This document shows, piece after piece, positions 1 to 6,907 of a stretch of DNA of 14,499 nt. The stretch comes from Clostridia bacterium. GTDB lineage: Bacteria > Bacillota > Clostridia > Oscillospirales > Acutalibacteraceae. Each line of letters opens with the position of its first letter. Position 1 is the stretch's first letter. Where the stretch lies: positions 1-14,499 of the forward strand of contig JAKSQL010000012.1 of NCBI GenBank assembly GCA_024404125.1, given 5' to 3'. The translations under genes and the position numbers were made by a program. Under the pieces are notes generated by a model. The model was not told the origin of the DNA and did no database searches. It was given only the letters and a program-made list of their open reading frames with translations.

Positions 1-293
1 CTATCGAAAGCAACCGAAAAGACCTTTATCACGGTGAATGCATAGCACTCGGTATGCTATATTTTTCTTCTGAAGAGGTAAGGCGAAGACTTAAAGCCGT
101 ATATAGAAAACTTGACTTTTTTACGGGTAACACCGTACCCTGTAAACAACTTTCGGATACTGTTTCGCACGATAAGAAAAAATCGGGAGATAAAATAGAC
201 GTAGTAACGGTAGAGCAAATCGGCGGGTTTAAGATAGAAAGCATATCTTTTGAAAAACTTTGTAAAATCATAGAAAGCGGTGAAGAAATATGA
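1..293 (+). CDS. aroB: 3-dehydroquinate synthase, C-terminal fragment (cut by window edge)
   Basis: The reading frame enters the window at base 3 and runs 96 codons to TGA at 291-293. The protein would convert DAHP to 3-dehydroquinate, the second step of the shikimate pathway, as a cytosolic NAD- and metal-dependent enzyme. The visible part begins in the metal-binding region. YHGECIALGM (His codon at 30-32) matches the family motif LHGEAVAIGM, whose His is a metal ligand, and the preceding Ile-Glu fits the end of the GHaiE motif just outside the window. Further on, DKKKSGDKIDVVTVEQIGG matches the conserved late segment around DKK..G and the IG turn. About 87 residues follow the HGE His, slightly short but within what I would expect for the family. 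The stop overlaps the aroC start as ATGA, so the genes are probably translationally coupled. The N-terminal NAD domain and the operon promoter lie outside the window. Confidence 0.9.
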   Translation, partial: IESNRKDLYHGECIALGMLYFSSEEVRRRLKAVYRKLDFFTGNTVPCKQLSDTVSHDKKKSGDKIDVVTVEQIGGFKIESISFEKLCKIIESGEEI

Positions 294-1381
294 GAAACAG
301 TTTCGGCAACAGAATAACGGTAACACTCTTCGGCGAGAGTCACGGGGAGTATATCGGTGCCGTTTTGGACGGGCTTCCCGCAGGGCTTAATATTGATTTG
401 GATTTTATAAAAGACCGTCTTAATTTACGAAAAGGTGAAAAAGAGTTTTCTACCGCAAGAAATGAAAATGACGATTTTAAGATAATAAGCGGCGCATATA
501 ATAACTTTACTACCGGCAGTCCGCTTTGTATAGTTATAAAAAATCAAGATGCAAGGCCGTCTGATTACGGCGATTGCCTTACATCGCTTCGCCCCTCCCA
601 TTCAGATTACACCGCACATATAAAGTACGGCGGTTTTGAGGATTTTCACGGCGGCGGTCATTTAAGCGGACGTCTTACGGCGCCCATAGTGGCGGCGGCT
701 GCAATACTGATACCCGCCCTTAAAGCAAAAGGGATAGAAATCGGCTCTCATATTTTAAGGTGCGGTGATATTTGCGACCGAGAATTTGAAAATGTAAAAG
801 AGGATATATCCGCACTTTACAGTATGCCTTTTGCGGTGCTTGACAGTACCGTTAAAAGCAAAATGCAGGAAAAAATACTCGAACTTAAAAAAGAGGGCGA
901 CAGTATAGGCGGTGCGGTTGAAACGGCGGTTATAGGTCTTCCCTGCGGAATAGGCGAGCCGTATTTTGACAGTACCGAGAGCATGCTTTCTCATGCGGTT
1001 TTTTCTATTCCCGCAGTAAAGGGAATAGAGTTTGGCCTCGGGTTTGATTTTGCAAAAACAACCGGAAGCAAGGCAAACGATGCGTTTTGTATTTGTGATA
1101 ACCGTATAATTACAAGCACAAACAATTCGGGCGGAATAAACGGCGGTATAAGTAACGGTATGCCGATAATCTTTAAAACTGCGATACGTCCTACACCAAC
1201 AATATCAAAAGAGCAAAATACGGTGAACATTAAAACAGGCGAGAATGTAAAGGTTGCATTTTCGGGCAGACACGACCCCTTTATCGTACATAAAGCGGTA
1301 TCGGTAATAAATGCGGTTACGGCAATAACGCTTGCAGATTTATTAAGTGAAAATTACGGCACTGATTGGTTGGTGAAATAA
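290..1381 (+). CDS. aroC: Chorismate synthase
   Basis: This 363-residue protein would carry out the last shikimate-pathway step, converting 5-enolpyruvylshikimate 3-phosphate to chorismate with reduced FMN as cofactor. Visible family motifs are GESHG (residues 15-19, His18), RPSHSDY (101-107, His104 equivalent to the conserved PGHAD His), KYG at 112-114, GGISNG and IRPTPTI in the second half, and RHDP (327-330) near the C terminus. The length is normal. The segment GGGHLSGRLTA (from residue 121) replaces the common GGGR.SARETA form: the second Arg and the Thr are kept, while the first Arg and the Glu are not. I recall similar HxSGRLTA forms in other clostridial AroC proteins, so I read this as a lineage subtype and not as decay. 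The ATG at 290 overlaps the aroB stop; GGTGAAG upstream may serve as a weak ribosome site. The stop shares one base with the next start (TAATG). Confidence 0.96.
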   Translation: MRNSFGNRITVTLFGESHGEYIGAVLDGLPAGLNIDLDFIKDRLNLRKGEKEFSTARNENDDFKIISGAYNNFTTGSPLCIVIKNQDARPSDYGDCLTSLRPSHSDYTAHIKYGGFEDFHGGGHLSGRLTAPIVAAAAILIPALKAKGIEIGSHILRCGDICDREFENVKEDISALYSMPFAVLDSTVKSKMQEKILELKKEGDSIGGAVETAVIGLPCGIGEPYFDSTESMLSHAVFSIPAVKGIEFGLGFDFAKTTGSKANDAFCICDNRIITSTNNSGGINGGISNGMPIIFKTAIRPTPTISKEQNTVNIKTGENVKVAFSGRHDPFIVHKAVSVINAVTAITLADLLSENYGTDWLVK

Positions 1382-2616
1382 TGTTTTACGGACTGATCGG
1401 CGAAAAACTTTCGCACAGTTTTTCTAAAGAAATACATTCTATGATAGGCGATTACGGTTATCGGCTAATAGAGATACCGAAAGAAAATTTAAAAGCGTTC
1501 TTTGAAAAAAGAGAGTTTAACGGAATAAACGTAACAATTCCTTATAAGACCTCTATTATGCAGTATCTTGACTGTGTTGACAGCAGTGCAAAAAAAATAG
1601 GTTCCGTAAATACGGTGGTTAATAAAGGCGGTAAACTTTACGGTTATAACACCGATTATTACGGTCTTTTGGAAACGGCAAAACACTTTAATATTGATTT
1701 TTGCGGCAAAGAGGTTGCCGTTTTAGGTACGGGCGGTACGTCTAAAACCGCCTATGCGGTATCAAAAGAACTCGGCGCAAAAGAAATATACAAGGTTTCG
1801 CGCACAAAAAAGGAAAACGCCTTAAGTTATGAGGAGTTTTGCATTAGTAAAAACCCCGAAATAATAATAAACACCACGCCTATCGGTATGTATCCCGAAA
1901 CGGACTGTACGGCACTTGACATAAAACCGTTTTCTCGGCTTTGGGGTGTAATAGACTGTGTTTATAATCCGCTTAACACAAAACTTGTACTTCATGCCAA
2001 AGAAAACGGAATAAACGCTGTAGGCGGTCTTTATATGTTAATCTCTCAAGCGGTACATTCGGCAAAACTTTTCGGTGTTATAAAAAGCACCGCCGATATT
2101 ACCGAAAGCATATATAAGAAAATACTTAAATTAAAACAAAACATAGTGCTTTGCGGTATGCCGTCGTGCGGTAAATCTACCGTAGGCGAACTGCTTGCAA
2201 AAGAATTAAACCGAACATTTATTGATACCGATACGGCGGTTTCAAAAAACGAAAATATGCAAATAAAAGATATAATAAATACAAAGGGCGAAGCATACTT
2301 CAGAAGCGCCGAAGAAAAGACGGTAAAAGAGATATCGCTTGTAAACGGCAACGTAATCGCGCTTGGCGGCGGTACAGTGTTAAAAAACGAAAACGTTTTA
2401 CGTCTTAAGCAAAACGGAAAGATTTATTTTATAGACCGACCGCTTGAATTTCTTACCCCCACAAGCGACCGACCGCTATCAAGCAATAAATCTGCGCTTA
2501 ACAAACTTTACTGCGAGCGGTACGGAATTTATAAATCGGTTGCCGATAAAACGGTAAGTTTAAACGGCACACCCGAAGACTTTGCAAATCTTATAAAGGA
2601 AGATTTTTTAAAATGA
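1381..2616 (+). CDS. aroE-aroK: Fused shikimate dehydrogenase / shikimate kinase
   Basis: This is one 411-residue protein with two complete enzymes in series. Residues 1 to about 250 are AroE, which reduces 3-dehydroshikimate to shikimate with NADPH. It shows the substrate loop SHSFS (11-15), catalytic Lys56 in NVTIPYK, GSVNT (74-78), Asp92 in NTD, the nucleotide-binding turn GTGGTS (116-121) and NTTPIGM (164-170). Residues from about 253 to 411 are AroK, which phosphorylates shikimate with ATP. It shows the P-loop GMPSCGKST (259-267), DTD (282-284), Arg308 in YFRSAE, GGG (329-331), the lid Arg364 in DRPL and Arg380 in the late RxxxY segment. No linker of note separates the domains, and no frameshift or internal stop is needed. 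I chose ATG at 1381, which overlaps the aroC stop by one base; an in-frame TTG five codons earlier (1366) is less likely. In most bacteria these are two separate genes. Confidence 0.96.
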   Translation: MFYGLIGEKLSHSFSKEIHSMIGDYGYRLIEIPKENLKAFFEKREFNGINVTIPYKTSIMQYLDCVDSSAKKIGSVNTVVNKGGKLYGYNTDYYGLLETAKHFNIDFCGKEVAVLGTGGTSKTAYAVSKELGAKEIYKVSRTKKENALSYEEFCISKNPEIIINTTPIGMYPETDCTALDIKPFSRLWGVIDCVYNPLNTKLVLHAKENGINAVGGLYMLISQAVHSAKLFGVIKSTADITESIYKKILKLKQNIVLCGMPSCGKSTVGELLAKELNRTFIDTDTAVSKNENMQIKDIINTKGEAYFRSAEEKTVKEISLVNGNVIALGGGTVLKNENVLRLKQNGKIYFIDRPLEFLTPTSDRPLSSNKSALNKLYCERYGIYKSVADKTVSLNGTPEDFANLIKEDFLK

Positions 2617-3053
2617 AGATACTTGTAATAAACGGGCCTAATCTTAATATGTTGGGTATAAGACAACCTGAAATTTACGGAAGCGGCAGTTATAAAGACC
2701 TTTGCGATACCGTAAATAAGCACGCGCTTTCAAAAGGTGTAGACGTTGAGATTTACCAATCAAACTTTGAGGGCGAAATAGTAGAGAAAATACAGTCGGC
2801 TTATAATACGGCAGACGGCATTATTATAAACCCCGCCGCGTATACGCATACAAGTGTTGCGATACTTGACGCGCTTTTGGCGGTCAAGGTGCCTGCGGTT
2901 GAGGTGCACCTGTCCGACCCCGAAAGGCGCGAGGCATTCAGAAGAATAAACTATGTAAAAAACGCCTGCATAAAATCGGTTTGCGGTAAGGGGACAGACG
3001 GTTACAAAGAAGCACTTGACTTCCTAACAGATTATATTGAGGGTAAAAGATGA
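2613..3053 (+). CDS. aroQ: Type II 3-dehydroquinate dehydratase
   Basis: This 146-residue protein would dehydrate 3-dehydroquinate to 3-dehydroshikimate, the third pathway step. It belongs to the small dodecameric type II family, unrelated to the Schiff-base type I enzyme AroD. The N terminus NGPNLNMLGIR followed by EIYG places the catalytic Tyr at residue 22. QSNFEGEIV (49-57), INPAAYTHTSVAILDAL (72-88) and VEVHLS (96-101, catalytic His99) follow in the expected order, then RREAFRR. The usual SN after the catalytic His is SD here (Ser101-Asp102), a modest deviation. Length is typical. The ATG overlaps the stop of the fused aroE-aroK gene as ATGA, and its own stop overlaps aroA in the same way, so it sits tightly inside the operon. 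Confidence 0.96.
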   Translation: MKILVINGPNLNMLGIRQPEIYGSGSYKDLCDTVNKHALSKGVDVEIYQSNFEGEIVEKIQSAYNTADGIIINPAAYTHTSVAILDALLAVKVPAVEVHLSDPERREAFRRINYVKNACIKSVCGKGTDGYKEALDFLTDYIEGKR

Positions 3054-4258
3054 CGGTTGATTTTTTAAAATCCAAAGCGCAAGGTACGGTTACAGCACCG
3101 CCCTCAAAATCGTATACACATAGGGCGCTTATATGCGCGTCTCTTTCGGGAGGGACGGTAAAAAACATAAGTCTTTCTCAAGATGCACTTGCCACCTTAA
3201 GAGCACTTAAAACAATGGGTGCGCAGTTTGTGCTAAAAGGAAATACAGTCACCTTCGAGAAGTTTGACCTTAAAAACGCATCTGACGGTGCCGTAATCGA
3301 CTGCTTGGAAAGCGCAAGCACCCTAAGGTTTTTAATACCCATAGCACTGCTTACGGGAAAGCAAATAACCTTTACGGGCAATAAAACACTTATGACCCGC
3401 CCGCTTGATACGTATTTTGATATATGCAAGTCGCAAGGGATTTTCTTTAATAAGACCGAAACAACACTTACACTTTGCGGTAAATTAGCCCCCGATGAAT
3501 TTTATATTACGGATAATATTTCGAGTCAGTTTGTATCGGGACTTATGTTCGCTTTGCCGCTTCTTTCGGGCGACAGTGAGATAATCTTTAAAAGTTCGCT
3601 CGGCAGTATGCCGTATATAAATTTAACGGCTAATATTTTAAAGCAGTTTGGCATAAACGCGGAGATTTACGAAAATAAAGTATTTATAAAAGGCGGACAG
3701 ACCTACGTGAAAAACACCGTTACCGTAGAGGGCGACTATTCCTCCGCGGCATACTTTGCGGCGCTTAATTTATTGGGCGGAAAGGTTACGGTTACGGGAC
3801 TTAACAAAAATTCTGCCGAGGCAGACAAGGCATATATAGAAATGTTTGCCGATTTAAAGAACGGGAAAAGGGAATTTGACCTTGATAACTGCATAGATTT
3901 GGCACCGATAATGTTTGCGCTTGCCTGCTTTTTTAAAAAGGTGAAGTTTACGGGAACTAAACGGCTTAAGTATAAAGAAAGTGACCGCGCCGTCGCTTTA
4001 AAAGAGGAACTTTCAAAGATAGGCGCTACCATTACGGTTCTTGAAAACGAGGTAACGGTTGAGTGTAAGGAACCGAAATGTCCTATAAGCCCGATATCTT
4101 CGCATAACGACCACCGCATAGCAATGGCAATGAGCATTTTGTTAAGCGCCATAGGCGGCAGAATAGAAAACACCTTATGCGTAAGCAAAAGTTATCCCGA
4201 GTTTTTTGAAGACTTAAAACACGTAGGCATTGAATTTAACAGAAAAACCGATATTTGA
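3050..4258 (+). CDS. aroA: 3-phosphoshikimate 1-carboxyvinyltransferase (EPSP synthase)
   Basis: This 402-residue cytosolic enzyme would join phosphoenolpyruvate and shikimate 3-phosphate to make EPSP, the target step of glyphosate. Seen motifs are PPSKSYTHRAL (17-27; Lys20, Ser21, Arg25), RPLD after TLMT, SSQFVSGL, GDYSSAAYF, Asp283 in DLAPIMFAL as the likely catalytic acid, KESDR (309-313) and NDHRIAMAM (353-361, Arg356), then VSKSYPEFF. The PEP-site loop reads LESASTLRF (86-94). Here Ala89 takes the place of the glycine usually found there (Gly96 of E. coli AroA), and Leu86 replaces the usual first glycine of the loop. The protein is somewhat shorter than the roughly 430 residues common in the family, without an evident missing block. 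The ATG overlaps the aroQ stop as ATGA. The next gene starts 18 bases after the stop. Confidence 0.95.
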   Translation: MTVDFLKSKAQGTVTAPPSKSYTHRALICASLSGGTVKNISLSQDALATLRALKTMGAQFVLKGNTVTFEKFDLKNASDGAVIDCLESASTLRFLIPIALLTGKQITFTGNKTLMTRPLDTYFDICKSQGIFFNKTETTLTLCGKLAPDEFYITDNISSQFVSGLMFALPLLSGDSEIIFKSSLGSMPYINLTANILKQFGINAEIYENKVFIKGGQTYVKNTVTVEGDYSSAAYFAALNLLGGKVTVTGLNKNSAEADKAYIEMFADLKNGKREFDLDNCIDLAPIMFALACFFKKVKFTGTKRLKYKESDRAVALKEELSKIGATITVLENEVTVECKEPKCPISPISSHNDHRIAMAMSILLSAIGGRIENTLCVSKSYPEFFEDLKHVGIEFNRKTDI

Positions 4259-4264
4259 AACAAC

Positions 4265-4269
4265 GGAGG
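4265..4269 (+). promoter_or_regulatory. Ribosome binding site of the PfkB-family kinase
   Basis: GGAGG lies 7 bases before the ATG at 4277. It is the only gene junction in the aro cluster with a separate strong ribosome site; the upstream genes overlap. Confidence 0.8.
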
Positions 4270-4276
4270 CACTTTA

Positions 4277-5167
4277 ATGATTTATACTCTTACTTTAAAT
4301 CCGAGTCTTGATTACGTACTTACCTTAAAAGAAGTGGTGCCCGCAGAGATAAACCGAGCGGACTCAACCTATATAACCTACGGCGGAAAGGGAATAAATG
4401 TAAGCTCGGTGTTAAACGAACTTGAAGTTAAAAACACAGCGCTTGTTACCGTAGCGGGATTTACGGGCGAGGAACTTATTTCTCTGCTTACCGAAAACGG
4501 CATAAAAAACGAAAGTATAATGCTTGAGGGTCAAACCCGTATAAACGTAAAAATAAAAGAAAAGTGCGAGACCGATATAAATGCAGACGGCCCTGCGATA
4601 ACAAACACCGCCCTTGACGTAATACTCGGTAAAGTATCGCACTTAAGCAAAGACGATATTTTAGTTCTTTCGGGCAGTACCCCTAAAGCAAACGGTAAGG
4701 ATATTTACGAAAAAATCGCAAAAAGCACAAAGGCAAAGGTTTTTGCCGATTGTGAAGGAGAGGCACTGTTAAACCTACTTAAAGCAAATCCGTATCTTAT
4801 AAAGCCAAACTTAAAAGAGGTTGAAACCTCGCTTAACGTGAGCGTTAATACCGAAGAAGAAATAAAGAACGCGCTTAAGTTACTTATAAATAAGGGTGCA
4901 CAAAATGTGCTTTGCTCTATGGGGGAGAACGGCGCCGTACTGCTTACAAAAGACGGAGAGTATATAAAACAAAAAGCGCCTAAAGGAAATGTTATAAACA
5001 CGACCGGTGCGGGGGATAGTATGCTTGCCGGCTTTATAGCCGCGCATGTTTTGGATTGCGGTTTAAAAGACTGCATAAAAAACGCGGTAGCCGCAGGAAG
5101 CGCCACCGCCTTTTCGCAAGGTCTTGCAAAAAGGCAGGATATACTTAACTGTATGGCAGCATTATAG
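4277..5167 (+). CDS. pfkB: 1-phosphofructokinase-type PfkB family sugar kinase
   Basis: This 296-residue protein belongs to the PfkB/ribokinase family and looks like the FruK/LacC branch, which phosphorylates fructose 1-phosphate or tagatose 6-phosphate with ATP. The N terminus TLTLNPSLDYVL, the substrate signature GGKGINVS (36-43), RINVKIK followed by the TDIN...GP segment, and the late signature NTTGAGDSMLAGF (241-253, catalytic Asp247) all fit 1-phosphofructokinase. Length is normal. GGAGG at 4265-4269 sits 7 bases before the ATG, and the start is 18 bases after the aroA stop with no terminator or promoter visible between them, so it is probably the last gene of the aro operon. No fructose PTS genes or regulator lie beside it, which is unusual for fruK. 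Substrate is therefore uncertain: 1-phosphofructokinase is most likely, tagatose-6-phosphate kinase possible. Confidence 0.87.
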   Translation: MIYTLTLNPSLDYVLTLKEVVPAEINRADSTYITYGGKGINVSSVLNELEVKNTALVTVAGFTGEELISLLTENGIKNESIMLEGQTRINVKIKEKCETDINADGPAITNTALDVILGKVSHLSKDDILVLSGSTPKANGKDIYEKIAKSTKAKVFADCEGEALLNLLKANPYLIKPNLKEVETSLNVSVNTEEEIKNALKLLINKGAQNVLCSMGENGAVLLTKDGEYIKQKAPKGNVINTTGAGDSMLAGFIAAHVLDCGLKDCIKNAVAAGSATAFSQGLAKRQDILNCMAAL

Positions 5168-5196
5168 TCTTTGAATTTGGTATTTTGTCAAATTAC

Positions 5197-5225
5197 TTGA
5201 CATAAAAATTTAACGGTGATATAAT
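5197..5225 (+). promoter_or_regulatory. Consensus sigma-A promoter of the asnS-asnA operon
   Basis: TTGACA (5197-5202) and TATAAT (5220-5225) match both consensus boxes exactly with a 17-base spacer. A TG at 5217-5218 also gives an extended -10. Transcription should start near 5232, just ahead of the T-box leader. Such a strong promoter fits a gene set controlled mainly by premature termination. Confidence 0.9.
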
Positions 5226-5231
5226 TCATAT

Positions 5232-5509
5232 ATATTTTAAAGGCAGCGAGAAAGAAAAGTAGCAAAGTTCAATGTGTAAAGTGAGCGGCGGAGAGTGGAA
5301 ACGCCACCATATAATTTTGTGAAGAACACTTTTTAGCCGCAATCCGAAAAACAAAAAGTTTAGTAGGTGCGCCGTGGTTTTCGCGTTAAGGAAATAAGGT
5401 TTTAAAGAACCGAAGATGGCAGTAAAACTGCAAAATAGGTGGTACCGCGGGTACAGTAGAAGTGCTTATTCGTCCTATTTTTTTAGGATAAATGGCGCTT
5501 ATTTTTTTT
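5232..5509 (+). promoter_or_regulatory. T-box leader, asparagine-specific (AAC specifier)
   Basis: This untranslated leader senses uncharged tRNA-Asn and controls transcription of asnS-asnA. Stem I starts with the conserved AGAAAGAAAAGTAG segment near 5250. Its specifier loop reads GTGAAG-AAC-ACTT, with the AAC codon at 5325-5327, flanked by complementary CAAAGT and ATTTTG arms. Hairpins include GGTT/AACC near 5399-5412 and GCAGT-AAA-ACTGC (5419-5431). The T-box core ATAGGTGGTACCGCGG (5435-5450) carries the TGGT bulge that pairs with the tRNA 3' end. AAAATAGG (5432-5439) can pair with CCTATTTT (5474-5481) to form the antiterminator, which uses bases also needed by the terminator. By family knowledge, uncharged tRNA stabilises the antiterminator and allows read-through. 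The 5' boundary is set from the promoter and is approximate. Confidence 0.93.
5460..5509 (+). terminator. Regulated terminator of the Asn T-box
   Basis: AAGTGC (5460-5465) pairs with GCGCTT (5495-5500), and TCCTA with TAGGA around a T-rich loop forms the tip. The stem contains wobble pairs, one mismatch and one bulged T. It is followed by eight Ts (5502-5509), which end right at the asnS ribosome site. CCTA is shared with the antiterminator, so the two folds exclude each other. Confidence 0.85.
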
Positions 5510-5515
5510 GGAGGG
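5510..5515 (+). promoter_or_regulatory. Ribosome binding site deciding the asnS start
   Basis: GGAGGG lies 6 bases before the ATG at 5522. An in-frame ATG at 5492 sits inside the terminator hairpin and has no such site, so 5522 is the real start. Confidence 0.88.
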
Positions 5516-5521
5516 ATTTTT

Positions 5522-6898
5522 ATGAAGCATACTGATGTTTACAAAATTTTCGAAAACAAGGAGTATATCGGCAAAACCGTAACCGTTTGCGGTTGGGTAA
5601 GAACATCGCGCGACTCGAAGAATATGGCGTTTATCGAACTTAATGACGGTACAACATTAAAGCATTTGCAAATCGTAATAGATAAGGCAAAGTTTTCGGA
5701 CATTTCCGAATTTTTAAAACTCGGCACCTCGCTTAAGGTTGAGGGTGTGGCGGTAGAATCGCTCGTAGCCGAAGACTCGGTTGAAATAAATGCCGAAAAA
5801 ATAGAGGTTTTAGGTGTATGCCCTAATGATTATCCGCTTCAGAAAAAGCGTCATACTTTAGAGTATCTTCGCACCATGCCGGCGCTTCGCGTTCGCACAA
5901 ACACCTTTAACGCGGTCTTCAGAGTGCGCTCGGTAGTATCTGCATCCATTCACGAATTTTTTCAGGCAAGGCGCTTTACCTATGTTCACACTCCGCTTAT
6001 CACCGCAAGCGACTGCGAGGGCGCGGGCGAGATGTTCAGGGTAACCACGGTCGGCTTTAACCCCGAATATAAAACCGAGGAAGAATATAACGAAGCCGAT
6101 TTCTTCGGCAAAAAAGCCGCTCTGTCCGTTTCGGGACAGTTAGAGGGCGAAGTGGCGGCTATGGCGCTCGGTAAGATTTATACATTCGGTCCGTCTTTCA
6201 GAGCGGAAAAGAGCAACACACCACGTCACGTTGCGGAGTTCTGGCACGTTGAGCCGGAGGTCGCCTTTGCGGAGCTTGACGATATTATTGAGATTGCCGA
6301 AGACCTTATAAAGCATATAATAAACGCGGTGCTCGAAAAATGCCCCGATGAACTTAAATTCTTTGATGCGCATTTTGAAAAGGGACTAATCGAAAAACTT
6401 AAAAACGTTGTAAGTAACGATTTTGCGGTAATGACCTATACAGAAGCAATAGAAAAACTTAAACAAAGCGGTGAAAAGTTTGATTATCCGGTAGAGTGGG
6501 GACTTGACCTTATGACCGAGCACGAAAGATACATTTCGGAGGTTATATGCAAACGTCCCGTATTCCTTACCGATTATCCGAAAGAGATAAAATCGTTTTA
6601 TATGAAACAAAATCCGGACGGTAAAACCGTTGCCGCAACCGACCTTTTGGTACCGGGTGTAGGCGAAATAATAGGTTGCAGCGAAAGAGAAGCAGACCTT
6701 GATAAATTGCTTGATGCCATGAAAGTAAGAAATATGAGCATCGAGGATTATAACGATTATATATCACTCAGAAAGTTCGGCTCTGTACCGCATAGCGGCT
6801 TCGGGCTCGGACTTGAAAGAATAATAATGTATGTTACGGGTGTACAGAATATTCGCGATGTTATACTGTATCCCAGAACGGTCGGCTCTATAAGTTAA
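5522..6898 (+). CDS. asnS: Asparagine--tRNA ligase
   Basis: This 458-residue class IIb synthetase would charge tRNA-Asn with asparagine in the cytosol. Residues 1 to about 110 form the OB-fold anticodon-binding domain (VTVCGWVRTSRDSKNMAFIELNDG). The catalytic domain follows: motif 1 around RSVVSASIHEFF and PLITASDCEGAGEMF, the SVSGQLEGE segment that binds the amino acid, motif 2 at FGPSFRAEKSNTPRHVAEFW, and motif 3 at GFGLGLERIIMYVTG near the C terminus. The sequence around DCEGAGEMF and FFGKKAALSVSGQ favours AsnRS over AspRS, and the AAC specifier of the leader agrees. Length is typical of the family. The gene is under T-box control and is followed 9 bases later by asnA, so charging and asparagine synthesis are co-regulated. 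Confidence 0.96.
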   Translation: MKHTDVYKIFENKEYIGKTVTVCGWVRTSRDSKNMAFIELNDGTTLKHLQIVIDKAKFSDISEFLKLGTSLKVEGVAVESLVAEDSVEINAEKIEVLGVCPNDYPLQKKRHTLEYLRTMPALRVRTNTFNAVFRVRSVVSASIHEFFQARRFTYVHTPLITASDCEGAGEMFRVTTVGFNPEYKTEEEYNEADFFGKKAALSVSGQLEGEVAAMALGKIYTFGPSFRAEKSNTPRHVAEFWHVEPEVAFAELDDIIEIAEDLIKHIINAVLEKCPDELKFFDAHFEKGLIEKLKNVVSNDFAVMTYTEAIEKLKQSGEKFDYPVEWGLDLMTEHERYISEVICKRPVFLTDYPKEIKSFYMKQNPDGKTVAATDLLVPGVGEIIGCSEREADLDKLLDAMKVRNMSIEDYNDYISLRKFGSVPHSGFGLGLERIIMYVTGVQNIRDVILYPRTVGSIS

Positions 6899-6907
6899 GG
6901 AGTTTAT

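Noticed and set aside
290..1381. Unusual GGGHLSGRLTA segment of chorismate synthase as a sign of a new enzyme
   Set aside because: I recall similar HxSGRLTA sequences in other clostridial AroC proteins, and all other motifs are intact, so it is probably a known subtype.
3736..4188. A 150-codon open frame on the - strand inside aroA
   Set aside because: It is opposite strongly conserved EPSP synthase motifs and resembles nothing I recognise.
5174..5194. Inverted repeat AATTTG/CAAATT after pfkB, as a possible terminator
   Set aside because: The stem is only 6 A/T-rich pairs around a 9-base loop and no T tract follows, so it is too weak to call.
5492..5521. Upstream in-frame ATG that would add ten residues to AsnS
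   Set aside because: It falls inside the T-box terminator hairpin and before the GGAGGG site, which is correctly spaced for the ATG at 5522.
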